Counted from the first letter of the stretch, positions 37,477 through 46,720 are shown. The stretch: DNA of 64,000 nt from Marinobacterium aestuarii (GCF_001651805.1 NZ_CP015839.1:4216001-4280000); one strand, 5' to 3'. Notes: generated from the letters alone by a model not told the origin. Made by a program: numbers and translations.

Positions 37477-37909
37477 TAATAGGAACTCGTTCTTCCGTAC
37501 TGGTATCTTTCCACGGGTCAATAGGATCAGGGAATCCTGGAACATATACATCATCTGTGACATTACCAAGAATACTATTGTTAATTAAAACTATTGCCGC
37601 CGCTGCAGCAGCACCTGAAGCCCAATACACTGGAGGTATAAACCAAACAAGATTACCATCAGGATCAATATTAAAAATTATATTTTTATAAGAATAACCA
37701 TAGGTATTCAACCCACCGTCAAGACCGATCTGGTCACTGAGTATATAGCGTCCGGTTGATGGGTTGTAATAACGAAAATAGTTATAGTACAGCCCCGTCT
37801 CCGCATAAAAATACTGTCCGGGAAAACGCAGATTGAATGTAAACCGTTGACCATCGTCATCGAGGGCTTCGTCGGAATTCCGCACCCCCTCACATATTGT
37901 ATATGTAGT

Positions 37910-38347
37910 TCATTCAAATCGTCCTGTCTTATTATTATAAGAATAGCGAATAATCTTTATAACCCTCTCCCCTTTAGAATAAATTTTATTTGAAAATTCA
38001 TTATCAACCTCTAAGCGACCATATTCAATAAGTGAAATAGAAAATATCTTATCTGATTCCCACGCTACTATAGATTTAATTCCTGAAGAGTTAAATATAT
38101 ACTTATCCATAAGTAAAATTTCTCCATTTAAATCTACTAATTCAATTAGTACATTCTTATTACCTTTGCGAAGCATACTACCCCGATCTCTAGTAGACAC
38201 TGTTACTGTTATTTCATATGTCCAACCGGATTCATGTGGCTTATATTTTTCAGGATAAACAAATTTCTGAAAAGAATACTGCTCGCCACCACAACCTGTG
38301 ACTAGCAGACCAATAATTGCGTAAAGTATCAATACTCTAATTGACAT
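37910..38347 (-). CDS. Hypothetical lipoprotein, orphan partner gene
   Basis: A 145-residue protein with a lipoprotein signal ending in 'LLVTGCGG' and a beta-rich mature part. GGAG lies 7 bases before the ATG at 38347. It ends about 35 bases before the truncated start of Rhs tip 2, the same spacing pattern as other immunity-like genes, and its own upstream partner has been lost, perhaps where IS630 copy 2 now sits. No family recognised. Confidence 0.65.
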   Translation of the reverse strand: MSIRVLILYAIIGLLVTGCGGEQYSFQKFVYPEKYKPHESGWTYEITVTVSTRDRGSMLRKGNKNVLIELVDLNGEILLMDKYIFNSSGIKSIVAWESDKIFSISLIEYGRLEVDNEFSNKIYSKGERVIKIIRYSYNNKTGRFE

Positions 38348-38519
38348 CAATATACTCCAAGTCAACGTCTCCAGAAGATAATATTTCACTCTACAAATAA
38401 TTAATTTTTTTCTTTATTCATCATCATATAATAAAACCTACCATTTGGAGCTCCAGGCTGTTAGCCGATGGTTACGTATCAACGATACGACTTGTTTTGG
38501 GGAGTCAGCTAGATGATTA

Positions 38520-38574
38520 TCAAGTCTTTCCTTTTGCCCCTTAGGTGAGAAAAAAGCGCAAAAGACAAGACCTG
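38520..38574. repeat. REP-like palindromic repeat, copy 2
   Basis: CAAGTCTTTCCTTTTGC and GCAAAAGACAAGACCTG form an imperfect inverted repeat around 'TGAGAAAAAAGCG'. It resembles 28677-28735. Confidence 0.5.
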
Positions 38575-38585
38575 ACCACCGTCGG

Positions 38586-39668
38586 CTAATGGGTGAACCC
38601 ATCGCCTCCTATTAACCCGGCGGGCAAATACCTCCAGGAGGCGTAGTTGATCGCCGGATGCTCAAAGTATTTCGCAACTCGCTCTGGCATCTTTTGCAGC
38701 ATCCGCATGTGACTCAGCACCTTACCCGCCAAATCCGCTTGATTTCTAGCGGGTGCCGCACTGCGGATCCCGGCTTTCAAGTCAGCATTCAAGTACTCAT
38801 CCGGATTCAGGTCCGGCGAGTACGTAGGCAAATAGAATACCTCTATTTCGTCTGCATGCCGAACCAGCCACGCCTTCACCAGCTTCGCATGATGAACTCG
38901 AAGATTGTCCAAAACGAGAAAGACCTTTCGCTCAGCGTCCTTAATCAGCCGTTTCATAAACCGAAGCAGCACTTTTGCGGTCATGTTCTCTCCATACATC
39001 ATGAAGCGGACGGTGCCTCGGTTATTGACCGCTGAGATCATGTTCGTCGAAAACCGCTTGGCGTTGATTTCGACGACCGGGGTTTCCCCTTTCGGGGCGT
39101 ACCCACGACTGTGTTGGCAGTCGTTACGGATACCTGCTTCATCGCCCCAATAGATCTCTGCACCTTCTACAGATGCGCGTTTTTTAATCCCCGGGTAGGT
39201 GCTATCCAACCAGTCTTTTACCGCCTTCGGATTACGCTCATAGGCCCGTTTTGCGGGCTTCTGGGGCGTGAACCCCCAGCGTTTTAGGTAGTCCCCGATG
39301 GTGCGGATTGCAATACGAACATTCCACATTTGCTTGACTACCGCCTGTATCGCTTTGCGATTCCAGAGCGCAAAAGGCAGTTTCATTTGGTCCGGGTTTT
39401 TGTCGCAAATCAGCTTCTTCAAAATAGACTCTTGAGCACCGATTAGACGCCGCTGCTCTTCGGGCCTCCGGCCTCTTTGTCCAAGCTTTATCGCCTGCTC
39501 ACCGCCCAGCTTCCAGGCCCTGATCCAGCTGCAGGCAACGGTATAGTGGACACCTATAATCTCCGCGATTTCTGCCCTTTTGTGACCTTGCTGAAACAGC
39601 CGGATAGCCAAGTCGCGGTTGTGTTGCTGAAGCTCAGAAGAGACTTTCCGTGTGTCTAATTTTTTCAT
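38586..39668 (-). CDS. IS630-family transposase with lost stop codon
   Basis: Same protein as at 30159 with few changes (Thr to Ile in 'RRLIGAQ', 'GDEAGI' for 'GDETGI', 'LPTYSPD' for 'LPAYSPD'). The TAG stop has become TGG, so the frame reads through the terminal repeat and 16 residues into the flank, 360 residues in all. The catalytic Asp and Glu are kept, though the Thr-to-Ala change beside the first catalytic site may matter. Confidence 0.9.
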   Translation of the reverse strand: MKKLDTRKVSSELQQHNRDLAIRLFQQGHKRAEIAEIIGVHYTVACSWIRAWKLGGEQAIKLGQRGRRPEEQRRLIGAQESILKKLICDKNPDQMKLPFALWNRKAIQAVVKQMWNVRIAIRTIGDYLKRWGFTPQKPAKRAYERNPKAVKDWLDSTYPGIKKRASVEGAEIYWGDEAGIRNDCQHSRGYAPKGETPVVEINAKRFSTNMISAVNNRGTVRFMMYGENMTAKVLLRFMKRLIKDAERKVFLVLDNLRVHHAKLVKAWLVRHADEIEVFYLPTYSPDLNPDEYLNADLKAGIRSAAPARNQADLAGKVLSHMRMLQKMPERVAKYFEHPAINYASWRYLPAGLIGGDGFTH

Positions 39669-39712
39669 GCACGGATTATACTCTATCTATGCCTATTTGT
39701 CCGCCGGGTTAA
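38612..39712 (-). mobile_element. IS630-family element, copy 2 (inverted)
   Basis: A 1,101-bp near-identical copy of 30115-31215 in the opposite orientation, with its own TA duplication (38610-38611, 39713-39714). The two copies bracket the whole string of displaced tips and small genes. The separate TA pairs show two independent insertions. Confidence 0.93.
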
Positions 39713-39809
39713 TAGCTTAAGCCTACACACCAAAACCGGATAGTGTGCAGGCAGTGCTGTTCAAACGTACGCATTATTATTTTATTTATTTAATGAAATT
39801 TTTATTATT

Positions 39810-40121
39810 TCAATCAACAATAAGACTTTTAATTACCATATTATCCTCGCCGAACACCTCGACCACCAAAAAACCATCCCCTTTAGACCCACTAATAGAA
39901 AATTTATATATTCTATATTCAGGTCTCGTTCGAGAGGCATTTACAGTAGTCTTACCTCTAGTATCAAAAATTATATTCATACCGATATTAGATATTACTT
40001 CTTCTTGTTTAACAGCCCATTCTTCAATATTAGATACTATTGGATCAGACCTAAAAAAAACCTGAGATAACAACTCCATAAACAGGGTGGATACAAACAG
40101 TACAATTAGTAGCTTTTTCAT
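39810..40121 (-). CDS. Putative immunity protein for the full-length Rhs toxin
   Basis: A 103-residue exported or membrane-anchored protein: N-terminal hydrophobic helix 'LLIVLFVSTLFMELL', then a beta-rich domain. Its ATG lies 5 bases after the Rhs stop, with the stop codon itself part of the TAGG ribosome binding site. This is the classic immunity position. No known family. Periplasmic location would fit a toxin acting in the envelope. Confidence 0.72.
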   Translation of the reverse strand: MKKLLIVLFVSTLFMELLSQVFFRSDPIVSNIEEWAVKQEEVISNIGMNIIFDTRGKTTVNASRTRPEYRIYKFSISGSKGDGFLVVEVFGEDNMVIKSLIVD

Positions 40122-40126
40122 AGAAC

Positions 40127-43100
40127 CTACCAGTTAGTATAGCTTCCAACCTCAACCGCTACCGAAATTCCAAATCTAGCCCCTGCCCCTGCCGCTCCTT
40201 TGTTGAGCGACACTGGATCAGAAACTGAAGTATATCCTCCCCCTCCTTCTGGATGAGTTACAACATTACCTGTTGCAACTGTAGCATTCGCTCCAAGCTC
40301 AAATGGACCGACACCTACCCCTGCTGAAGCATTGAAGGTCGTTCGTGCAATATAACCTGATCCACACTCTTCTGCATGAGGTGATGGTATACCGTATTTG
40401 TCGTAGCTAGCACCACCTCCAATGCCAACCCCAATCTTCCCTAGCACTTCAAGAGTCCCATCCGAATAATTGATACTAACTCCTCCCCCTATTCCTAAGT
40501 AGGCCTCCATATTGAACGACCATAGCCCTAACGCATCAAACCTGACTAGAGGGTTTGAATACACATAAGAATAGGTATTCAATCCACCCTGAAGCCCTAT
40601 CGGATCACTCTCAATATACCGCCCCGTCGCCGGGTCGTAGTCCCGGAAGTAGTTATAATACAGCCCTGTCTCGGCATCAAAATACTGTCCGGGAAAACGC
40701 AAATTGAGCGTAAACCGTTGACCATCGCCATCGGGGTCTTCGTCGGCCAGACTGTCGCCAAACGGCTTGGGTTCCCAGCGCCACACCACTGTGCCCTGGC
40801 TGTCGGTCAACGCTGCTGGAGCATTAATCTGATTACTGTGGATAAAATAGATCTCGCCATCCTGTAACAATGCGACCGGTATTGTCCCAATCCAGATGAT
40901 TTCCTGCCGGACATAACCGTCGATATCGTACTCCCCCAGTAACTGCGGGCCGGTATAGACAAAACGGGTCTCGGTTGTGGCGTTCACCCACTCACCAAGG
41001 CGACAATCTTTAGGCAGACCAGGATCGTCTTTTTCACTGCCAATCTGGGTAGCGATACAGGCATTGTCATGCATATCAACATTCCCATCCTGATTCAGGT
41101 CTGCCTGCAACGGGGACTGTCCGCTGCGGACAAAGCTCTTCAACTCATGCAGATCCGCCGACGTAACCTGTCCGTCGCCATTGAGGTCGGCGGTTAGCCG
41201 GTACGACTGCTGCCCCAGTTTATAGACGCGCTGGCCAAAGGCGTTGGATTGATAGTAGCCGGTAAAGCCCTCATCCACGGCCTCGAGTCGGTTACGGGCG
41301 TCGAATTGATAACTATGACGGCCATCCGCCAGGATATTGCCGTTGTTATCGTGGATATAGGACATCTCCCCCGCTGCAGCCAGGCGGTTGCTTGCAGGAT
41401 CGAGTTCGTAGTATCGAGATATTCCATCACTGCTTTCGTGCACCCGGTTGCCATTGGCATCATAGGCATAGCCAAGGTCAAAGTCGCTGGACAACGCGGC
41501 GCTCAAGCGACCCAGAGCATCATAATCAAAACTTCGATTGCGGCTCCCGCCATTAATGGCAACAATATTGTCCACCTTGTCATAGCCGAGTTGACGCTCT
41601 TCTGCGGCTACGGAAAATCGCTCAAGTCGGCCCTTCGCATCATAGCTTCGGCTGCTGCTTGTGCCATTACCCCAGTTCCAGCCATTGATTGCACCAAAGT
41701 CAGCGTAGCGAATGTTATCCAGCACGACCTGGCCATTGGCCGTTATCCCAGACAGACGATCTCGGTCGTAGCTGTAGTCAACAACAGCTCCTGAGGGATA
41801 AATCACGCGAACCAGCTGATTGGCCTCGTTATAGGCGTAACTGACCTTGAGCTCGACGCCATCCGGCGATGTCTGGGTGCGGCTGACAAGGTTACCCTCA
41901 ACGTCATACGCCAGTACGATGCTTCCGGCCGCTTCCCGAATTTCGGCCAGACGCCCGATCCCATTGGGCGCAGTGTCGTATTGATACTCCACTGCCTGTC
42001 CGTCGGCGTAGAGGATTCGGGTTAAGCGATTAAGCGCGTCATACGCATAGGCGGTTGTCTGACCATTGGCATCAACCTGGGTAGTCAGATTACCGGCACT
42101 GTCGTAGCTGTATGCAGTCACGCCGCTATCCGGACTGTCTCGTTCGGCCAGTTCGCCGGTATAGCTGCTGTAGCGGTATAGAGTTGAATTACCGTTGGGA
42201 TCGGTGACGCTTGCCAGACGATCATCCGCTGCATACCCGAAATCGGTTTCACCGCCCAGTGCATCAATTTCTCGCAGCAAACGCCCAGAGGAATCAAAAT
42301 CCCTGCGGCTGTCACTGCCGTCGGCTTGTATCGTACGCGTAACGCGACGCTGAATATCCCGCTCCATCGTGATGCTATTGCCAATGCCATCTAGCCGGCT
42401 GGCCAAAGCCCCATTGGCAAAGTAGCCGTATTGCATTTCGTGACCGGACGGATTGATCTCACTGAGTAAATTCCGCACGGCATCATAGGCATATTGAGTG
42501 ACATTGCCATAACGGTCTTCACTGCGAGCCAGGTCCAGACGATCCCAGTCTAAAAACTCATCGGTCCCATCCGGATACTGGGTCTGGATACGCCGGTCGA
42601 GAGCATCGTAGCTATATTCCAGCCGGTACCCTTGGGCATTGGTTGCGCTGGCGATGCGCCCATAGGCATCGTAGCTGTAAATTAAGACCCTGTTTTCATT
42701 CGGATCGATAAGGCCGACCAGATAGCCCTGCTCATCGTATTCGTACTGTCGCACATGGCCCAGCGGATTAGCCACCTGAGTCAACAACCCAAGCGGGTTG
42801 TAATCATACTCTGTCACCTGTCCAGCAGAATCCGTGTAGGTTACCGGTTGATGCTGATCGTTATAGGTAAAGTGCGCCAGCACATCGTAACCCGATGCAC
42901 TCTTGCGTTTGATACTCACCAGATCGATCTGATTAGCTGCATAATCGAATGTCAGCTCACGGCCTTCAGGGTCAATAATCCGGGTCAGCTTGCCAAAGAC
43001 GTTATAGCTTTTGCGGACTAATTGGGTAGTGCCATTCGGCAATACCCGGCCGACAACGGACGGCTTATCCAGAGTACCTTCTGCCCCAGCCCAGCTTTGC

Positions 43101-45226
43101 CCCGGATAATTGAACCAGACGCGCCTTTCGAGTGGATTTTTAACGCTTTCAAGCACAGCAGCGGTATAAGAGGTGTTGGTCCTGAGGTGATACCAGTGGC
43201 GAATGCGTGCTTGCGTATAATCACCCGCAGCACGCTTCATAGCCTCTTTGTCCCAATAGAAGGTATTGCGGCCATTGATGTAGCGGTTAAACAGATTCAT
43301 GCCCGCGGGCGTCGGTGCGTCACTGTACGGTATCCCGGATGCACCGTGCGCAAACTCTACCCGCTCTCGCTCACCCTGGGGATCGGTAATTTCCAGCCAA
43401 CGGCGGGTGCCGCTCTCACCATAATTGAACGTGGTGGTGCCGTACTCTGTGTTCATTGCGTTTACAAAGGTGCCACTGTCATACGCGAATGTGGACGTCA
43501 TGCCGATGCTGTCGGTGATGCGATTCAGACGACCAACTGCGTCGTAGCCGATGATCGCACTGCGACCGAAAGGGTCGACGACACCGGTAATCAGCAGCGG
43601 ATTGGAGATGTGGTCATATTCAAAAAGAGTGACTTGTTGAAGGGCGTCCGTCACGCTGATCAGGCGCTGGCGGGCATCATACTGCAGCGTAACGGCATTT
43701 CCCGCAGGATCGACGACTTCGGTTAGCATTACACGCCGTGGATAGTAGGTACTCCCATCAGACTCCCCGTAAACGTAGCGTCTGCCATCTGGCATACGCC
43801 TTTCGTAACGCAGTGGCATCGTTGATGCCCGAACAAGCTGAGCACCGGTACGCTGTTCCGGCGAGAAGGCTCCGTTACCGGCGCTATAACCCCCATAATT
43901 GCGACTTCCACCACCGGGCAGATAGATCATCACCCGGCTGCCGGCCCGCTGCGGATCATCCTGCACGTAGGACAGCCAGTTGAATGTCCACTTGTGGCCC
44001 AAATTCGAGAAGGTGAAGTGCGTTGGTTGATTAACCTCCCGCTGACTATAGGTAAGAGTCATCGGCACGGCTGGCCCAACAGGCGGCGTATAACCTATCG
44101 GGGTATCGCGGATATTCAGACTGACCAGCATCGAATGCACACGGTACTGCGGCATGCCTTTGTGAGTACTGCAGGGGTTATCGCACTCGGTAAGATCATC
44201 GTTCGAGGTGTTGTTAGGCTCGTTGGTAGACGTGTAACCGCTCCCAAGCACCTGACCGGCCTCGCCAGCCTCCAGCCGCAGCCAGGACATAGCACTGTCC
44301 GCATCATTCAACGCCAGAAAATACCCGCTCGATTCAGCATCCAGCGCCGCCTGTGAGATCCAAAAATCCTGACCATAGGCCGGATCTTTAATCCGATAGC
44401 GCCCATCCTGCTTCTCGAGAATGGTAGCGTAGTGCCCCACGCGCCAGTGAACCAGAGAGGGCACCGGTACCGGCTGGCCTGCGCGACGCAGGATGGCCAC
44501 AGCCGCTGTTCCATGAGCAGCAGCAAGCGCTTCCAGTTGCGCCAAGGTTGTTCCATGGGTACCGGCGTCAATGTATTCGAGCCCAGGCCCTGCCTGCCCT
44601 TCTGGCACCGAAACCGCCAACAGTGCATCAAGTGCTACAATCCCGCACCGCAGTGCTTTCTCTGGCTCATTCTGCATCTGCCAAAGCCCGGCACGCGCCA
44701 ATGTAACGCTCTCAGTGATAGAACCATTTATCGGTGATCGACTTACAGACTCCAGCAGAGCCTCAACGGCATCGCGATGACCGAAACGGGTGTGTAACTC
44801 AAGTAATTCGCCCAATACCCGAGCGGCAACGGCTTTTTCTGTCGGATTATCGGCTTTTTCAGACGCAGCACGAGCTTGCTCAAGCAGACTTAGGGCATCA
44901 GAAAAGTAGCCGGCCCGTACTTTGGCCAATGCCATATTGAGTAGCAGTGACGCACGCCAAGGCGAATCTGGGAAACGGCTCAGATAGCCTGACAAGGGCC
45001 CAATCTCTGATGGAATCCCGGTAGAGGCGTAGGCCGTAACCGCTTTTTCCATTGTCAGACTTTGTTCGCGGGCAGCCTGTTCAAACGCTATCAGGGGTTC
45101 TTGAAAAACCCCGTAGCGCGGCGCAGCAGCGTTCTGATCACTATTATATTTTTCACTCGCATAAGAAATCGATGGCAGAACAATAAAAACCACGCCCAAC
45201 AATAATCTTAAAGTTTTCCATTCCAT
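40127..45226 (-). CDS. Secreted Rhs polymorphic toxin with C39-like peptidase and dockerin-like insert
   Basis: A 1,699-residue protein. Residues 1-23: Sec signal peptide. About 40-190: helical repeats, TPR-like. About 190-305: C39-like cysteine peptidase, with Cys194 (in 'RCGIVALDALL'), His265 ('VGHYATIL') and Asp281 ('IKDPAYG') as triad. About 360-500: Rhs entry region. About 500-1340: YD/Rhs repeats. 1345-1410: two calcium loops ('DLNGDGQVTSAD', 'DLNQDGNVDMHD'), dockerin-like. 1523-1545: the conserved Rhs end motif 'RDYDPATGRYIESDPIGL'. 1569-1699: unique Gly-rich tip, the presumed toxin, of unknown activity. No PAAR or VgrG partner is near, so export is probably by Sec rather than a type VI system. 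AGGGAG precedes the ATG. Confidence 0.9.
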   Translation of the reverse strand: MEWKTLRLLLGVVFIVLPSISYASEKYNSDQNAAAPRYGVFQEPLIAFEQAAREQSLTMEKAVTAYASTGIPSEIGPLSGYLSRFPDSPWRASLLLNMALAKVRAGYFSDALSLLEQARAASEKADNPTEKAVAARVLGELLELHTRFGHRDAVEALLESVSRSPINGSITESVTLARAGLWQMQNEPEKALRCGIVALDALLAVSVPEGQAGPGLEYIDAGTHGTTLAQLEALAAAHGTAAVAILRRAGQPVPVPSLVHWRVGHYATILEKQDGRYRIKDPAYGQDFWISQAALDAESSGYFLALNDADSAMSWLRLEAGEAGQVLGSGYTSTNEPNNTSNDDLTECDNPCSTHKGMPQYRVHSMLVSLNIRDTPIGYTPPVGPAVPMTLTYSQREVNQPTHFTFSNLGHKWTFNWLSYVQDDPQRAGSRVMIYLPGGGSRNYGGYSAGNGAFSPEQRTGAQLVRASTMPLRYERRMPDGRRYVYGESDGSTYYPRRVMLTEVVDPAGNAVTLQYDARQRLISVTDALQQVTLFEYDHISNPLLITGVVDPFGRSAIIGYDAVGRLNRITDSIGMTSTFAYDSGTFVNAMNTEYGTTTFNYGESGTRRWLEITDPQGERERVEFAHGASGIPYSDAPTPAGMNLFNRYINGRNTFYWDKEAMKRAAGDYTQARIRHWYHLRTNTSYTAAVLESVKNPLERRVWFNYPGQSWAGAEGTLDKPSVVGRVLPNGTTQLVRKSYNVFGKLTRIIDPEGRELTFDYAANQIDLVSIKRKSASGYDVLAHFTYNDQHQPVTYTDSAGQVTEYDYNPLGLLTQVANPLGHVRQYEYDEQGYLVGLIDPNENRVLIYSYDAYGRIASATNAQGYRLEYSYDALDRRIQTQYPDGTDEFLDWDRLDLARSEDRYGNVTQYAYDAVRNLLSEINPSGHEMQYGYFANGALASRLDGIGNSITMERDIQRRVTRTIQADGSDSRRDFDSSGRLLREIDALGGETDFGYAADDRLASVTDPNGNSTLYRYSSYTGELAERDSPDSGVTAYSYDSAGNLTTQVDANGQTTAYAYDALNRLTRILYADGQAVEYQYDTAPNGIGRLAEIREAAGSIVLAYDVEGNLVSRTQTSPDGVELKVSYAYNEANQLVRVIYPSGAVVDYSYDRDRLSGITANGQVVLDNIRYADFGAINGWNWGNGTSSSRSYDAKGRLERFSVAAEERQLGYDKVDNIVAINGGSRNRSFDYDALGRLSAALSSDFDLGYAYDANGNRVHESSDGISRYYELDPASNRLAAAGEMSYIHDNNGNILADGRHSYQFDARNRLEAVDEGFTGYYQSNAFGQRVYKLGQQSYRLTADLNGDGQVTSADLHELKSFVRSGQSPLQADLNQDGNVDMHDNACIATQIGSEKDDPGLPKDCRLGEWVNATTETRFVYTGPQLLGEYDIDGYVRQEIIWIGTIPVALLQDGEIYFIHSNQINAPAALTDSQGTVVWRWEPKPFGDSLADEDPDGDGQRFTLNLRFPGQYFDAETGLYYNYFRDYDPATGRYIESDPIGLQGGLNTYSYVYSNPLVRFDALGLWSFNMEAYLGIGGGVSINYSDGTLEVLGKIGVGIGGGASYDKYGIPSPHAEECGSGYIARTTFNASAGVGVGPFELGANATVATGNVVTHPEGGGGYTSVSDPVSLNKGAAGAGARFGISVAVEVGSYTNW

Positions 45227-45273
45227 GGAAATATCTCCCTGCGAACCTAATACTCGCCAATTTTATTCGCCTC

Positions 45274-45921
45274 TCAATACGTCCTTGATTGAAGTGGCAA
45301 ATAGGTTATGGGATCGATACGTTTAGCCAACTCTTCAGACTGATCCCCGTGACTATTCAGTTCAACACCGTCAGCAACTCGATAGATACCTGTTACATAG
45401 CGCTTTCTACACTTAATATCGTCCTCACGACAGAGCACAGCGATGCAACCAAACAGGTTCCAGAAATGCTGAGCGACACCTTGTGCGTATGACGGTAGCG
45501 GGTTGTCCGATTCATGAGGGATGTAACGAACCAGGTCGCCTGGTTTTATTGCAATGGCATCGTAGTCGGTTCGACTCATTAAAACGGTAATTTCTTCATT
45601 GCCGTTTCCACCATCAAATTCAATCGACATTATCTGGATCGTTTTAATAAATGTCGACTCATCCTCAGGAAGTTCCGCCCAGTAGCCGTAGTCCCTTGCC
45701 CAGCGATATACAGCCTCTGTATCCGTATCACTGGCCACAGCCTTCACGGTCCCCAGCACCAGATGCGGATAAGAGCCGTCACCCTTTAAACCACAGAGGT
45801 TACCTGCACAATCAAACGATGCGCCAGAGGCAATAGACGATGCACCACATAGAAGTAGCAGTGGAAGTTTAGATGAAATAGAGATACGCCAGATAACTCG
45901 CGCATATGACAATAAATACAT
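45274..45921 (-). CDS. Exported protein upstream of the Rhs gene
   Basis: A 215-residue protein with a signal peptide (cut near residue 33, 'IASGA') and several cysteines ('CAGNLCG', 'FGCIAVLCREDDIKC'). GAGGAT precedes the ATG. It is first in the transcript with the Rhs gene (47-base gap). I recognise no family; a role in export or folding of the Rhs protein is possible but unproven. Confidence 0.7.
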   Translation of the reverse strand: MYLLSYARVIWRISISSKLPLLLLCGASSIASGASFDCAGNLCGLKGDGSYPHLVLGTVKAVASDTDTEAVYRWARDYGYWAELPEDESTFIKTIQIMSIEFDGGNGNEEITVLMSRTDYDAIAIKPGDLVRYIPHESDNPLPSYAQGVAQHFWNLFGCIAVLCREDDIKCRKRYVTGIYRVADGVELNSHGDQSEELAKRIDPITYLPLQSRTY

Positions 45922-45968
45922 AAGGTTATCCTCGTGTCCTTACGAGTGTATAACCAGGCGCCTGCTTC

Positions 45969-46036
45969 AAGAACGATTAGCGTTCTTACCAACCTTGGTA
46001 AAGATTATATATAGGCGCAGAAAACACCCCTGTCAA
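45969..46036 (-). promoter_or_regulatory. Promoter of the Rhs operon with downstream inverted repeat
   Basis: On the minus strand TTGACA (46031-46036), a 17-base spacer and TATATA (46008-46013) make a near-consensus sigma-70 promoter, about 80 bases before the first gene. An inverted repeat AAGAACG-5-CGTTCTT lies at 45969-45987, just after the expected start of transcription, a possible operator. Confidence 0.65.
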
Positions 46037-46158
46037 ATAGATAACATCCGTGAATACTGGAAATATTTAGCGTCTTTTTTTTCAACAAACCCTTTAAATA
46101 ATCCACCCTATGGATTGATATAACTCTGAATTCATCCCTCGGCCACAAAGAAAACCAT

Positions 46159-46686
46159 TCAATCCGCCCAGCCGCTGCCAATAGCCCTAAAGGGCAATTC
46201 CAGCTCCAGATCCGGTACCTGCTGTGCCACCCAGGCGGGGAAGGTATTGCTGTTGGGGCCGGGAAAGACACGGTATTCGTTTTTCCACGGATAATCCCTG
46301 GCGGCCTGATCCACCGCCAGGATCAGTTCCTGTACGCCGGCCCCGCGCCTGTCCAGCAGCAGTTCGGGTTTGGCACCGAACCAGTAACGGTCGGGGCTGT
46401 CGACAGCCTCGATACGCAGCACCGGCAGGCCGCGACGCTCGCGCCAGCCAATGACCTCATACACCGTATAGCGCTCGGCATTGGCAGGCTTGGCGGCGAT
46501 CCAGGTATGGATGGCAAACCAGCCGCGCCAACCGTAGGCGCTGGCGCCGTATACCTGCAGCACCGCCTCGGGCGTGGTCGCGGGATCAGGTGCCAGGCCA
46601 GAGGATGCCCGGCTGGCGCTGCGCCAGTCGTTCTGGCTGCAGCCTGTCAAAAGCACCATGCACAACAGCAGGTATCGGATATTCAT
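46159..46686 (-). CDS. DUF3750-like lipoprotein
   Basis: A 175-residue lipoprotein (lipobox 'LLTGC', Cys16). The mature part has 'WRGWFAIHTWIAAKPANAERYTVYEVIGW' and 'YPWKNEYRVFPGPNSNTFPAWV', which fit the DUF3750 family. GGAG precedes the ATG. Function unknown. It marks the return to GC-rich core sequence right of the island. Confidence 0.8.
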   Translation of the reverse strand: MNIRYLLLCMVLLTGCSQNDWRSASRASSGLAPDPATTPEAVLQVYGASAYGWRGWFAIHTWIAAKPANAERYTVYEVIGWRERRGLPVLRIEAVDSPDRYWFGAKPELLLDRRGAGVQELILAVDQAARDYPWKNEYRVFPGPNSNTFPAWVAQQVPDLELELPFRAIGSGWAD

Positions 46687-46720
46687 CGAACCGCACTCCG
46701 GTATTTTCAGCCAGGTTTTA

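Larger units (their letters stand above)
36159..37885 (-). pseudogene. Displaced Rhs tip 2, interrupted by an IS630 element
   Basis: Rhs core homology starts near 37875 ('DDDGQRFTFNLRFPGQYF') and passes the Rhs end motif ('YNYFRYYNPSTGRYILSDQIGL'). A unique tail follows with a hydrophobic segment 'WFIPPVYWASGAAAAAAIVL'. The IS at 36379-37476 then splits the frame. Removing the IS and one TA joins '...EERVPI' to 'NLLPPNRPERCEKDF...' in frame and gives an unbroken tail ending in 'DGPNYMGGF'. No start or signal peptide is present, so it was an orphan tip before the insertion. Confidence 0.85.

Noticed and set aside
30113-39714. Classical composite transposon made by the two IS630 copies
   Set aside because: Each copy has its own TA duplication, which shows separate insertions; joint movement is possible but not shown.
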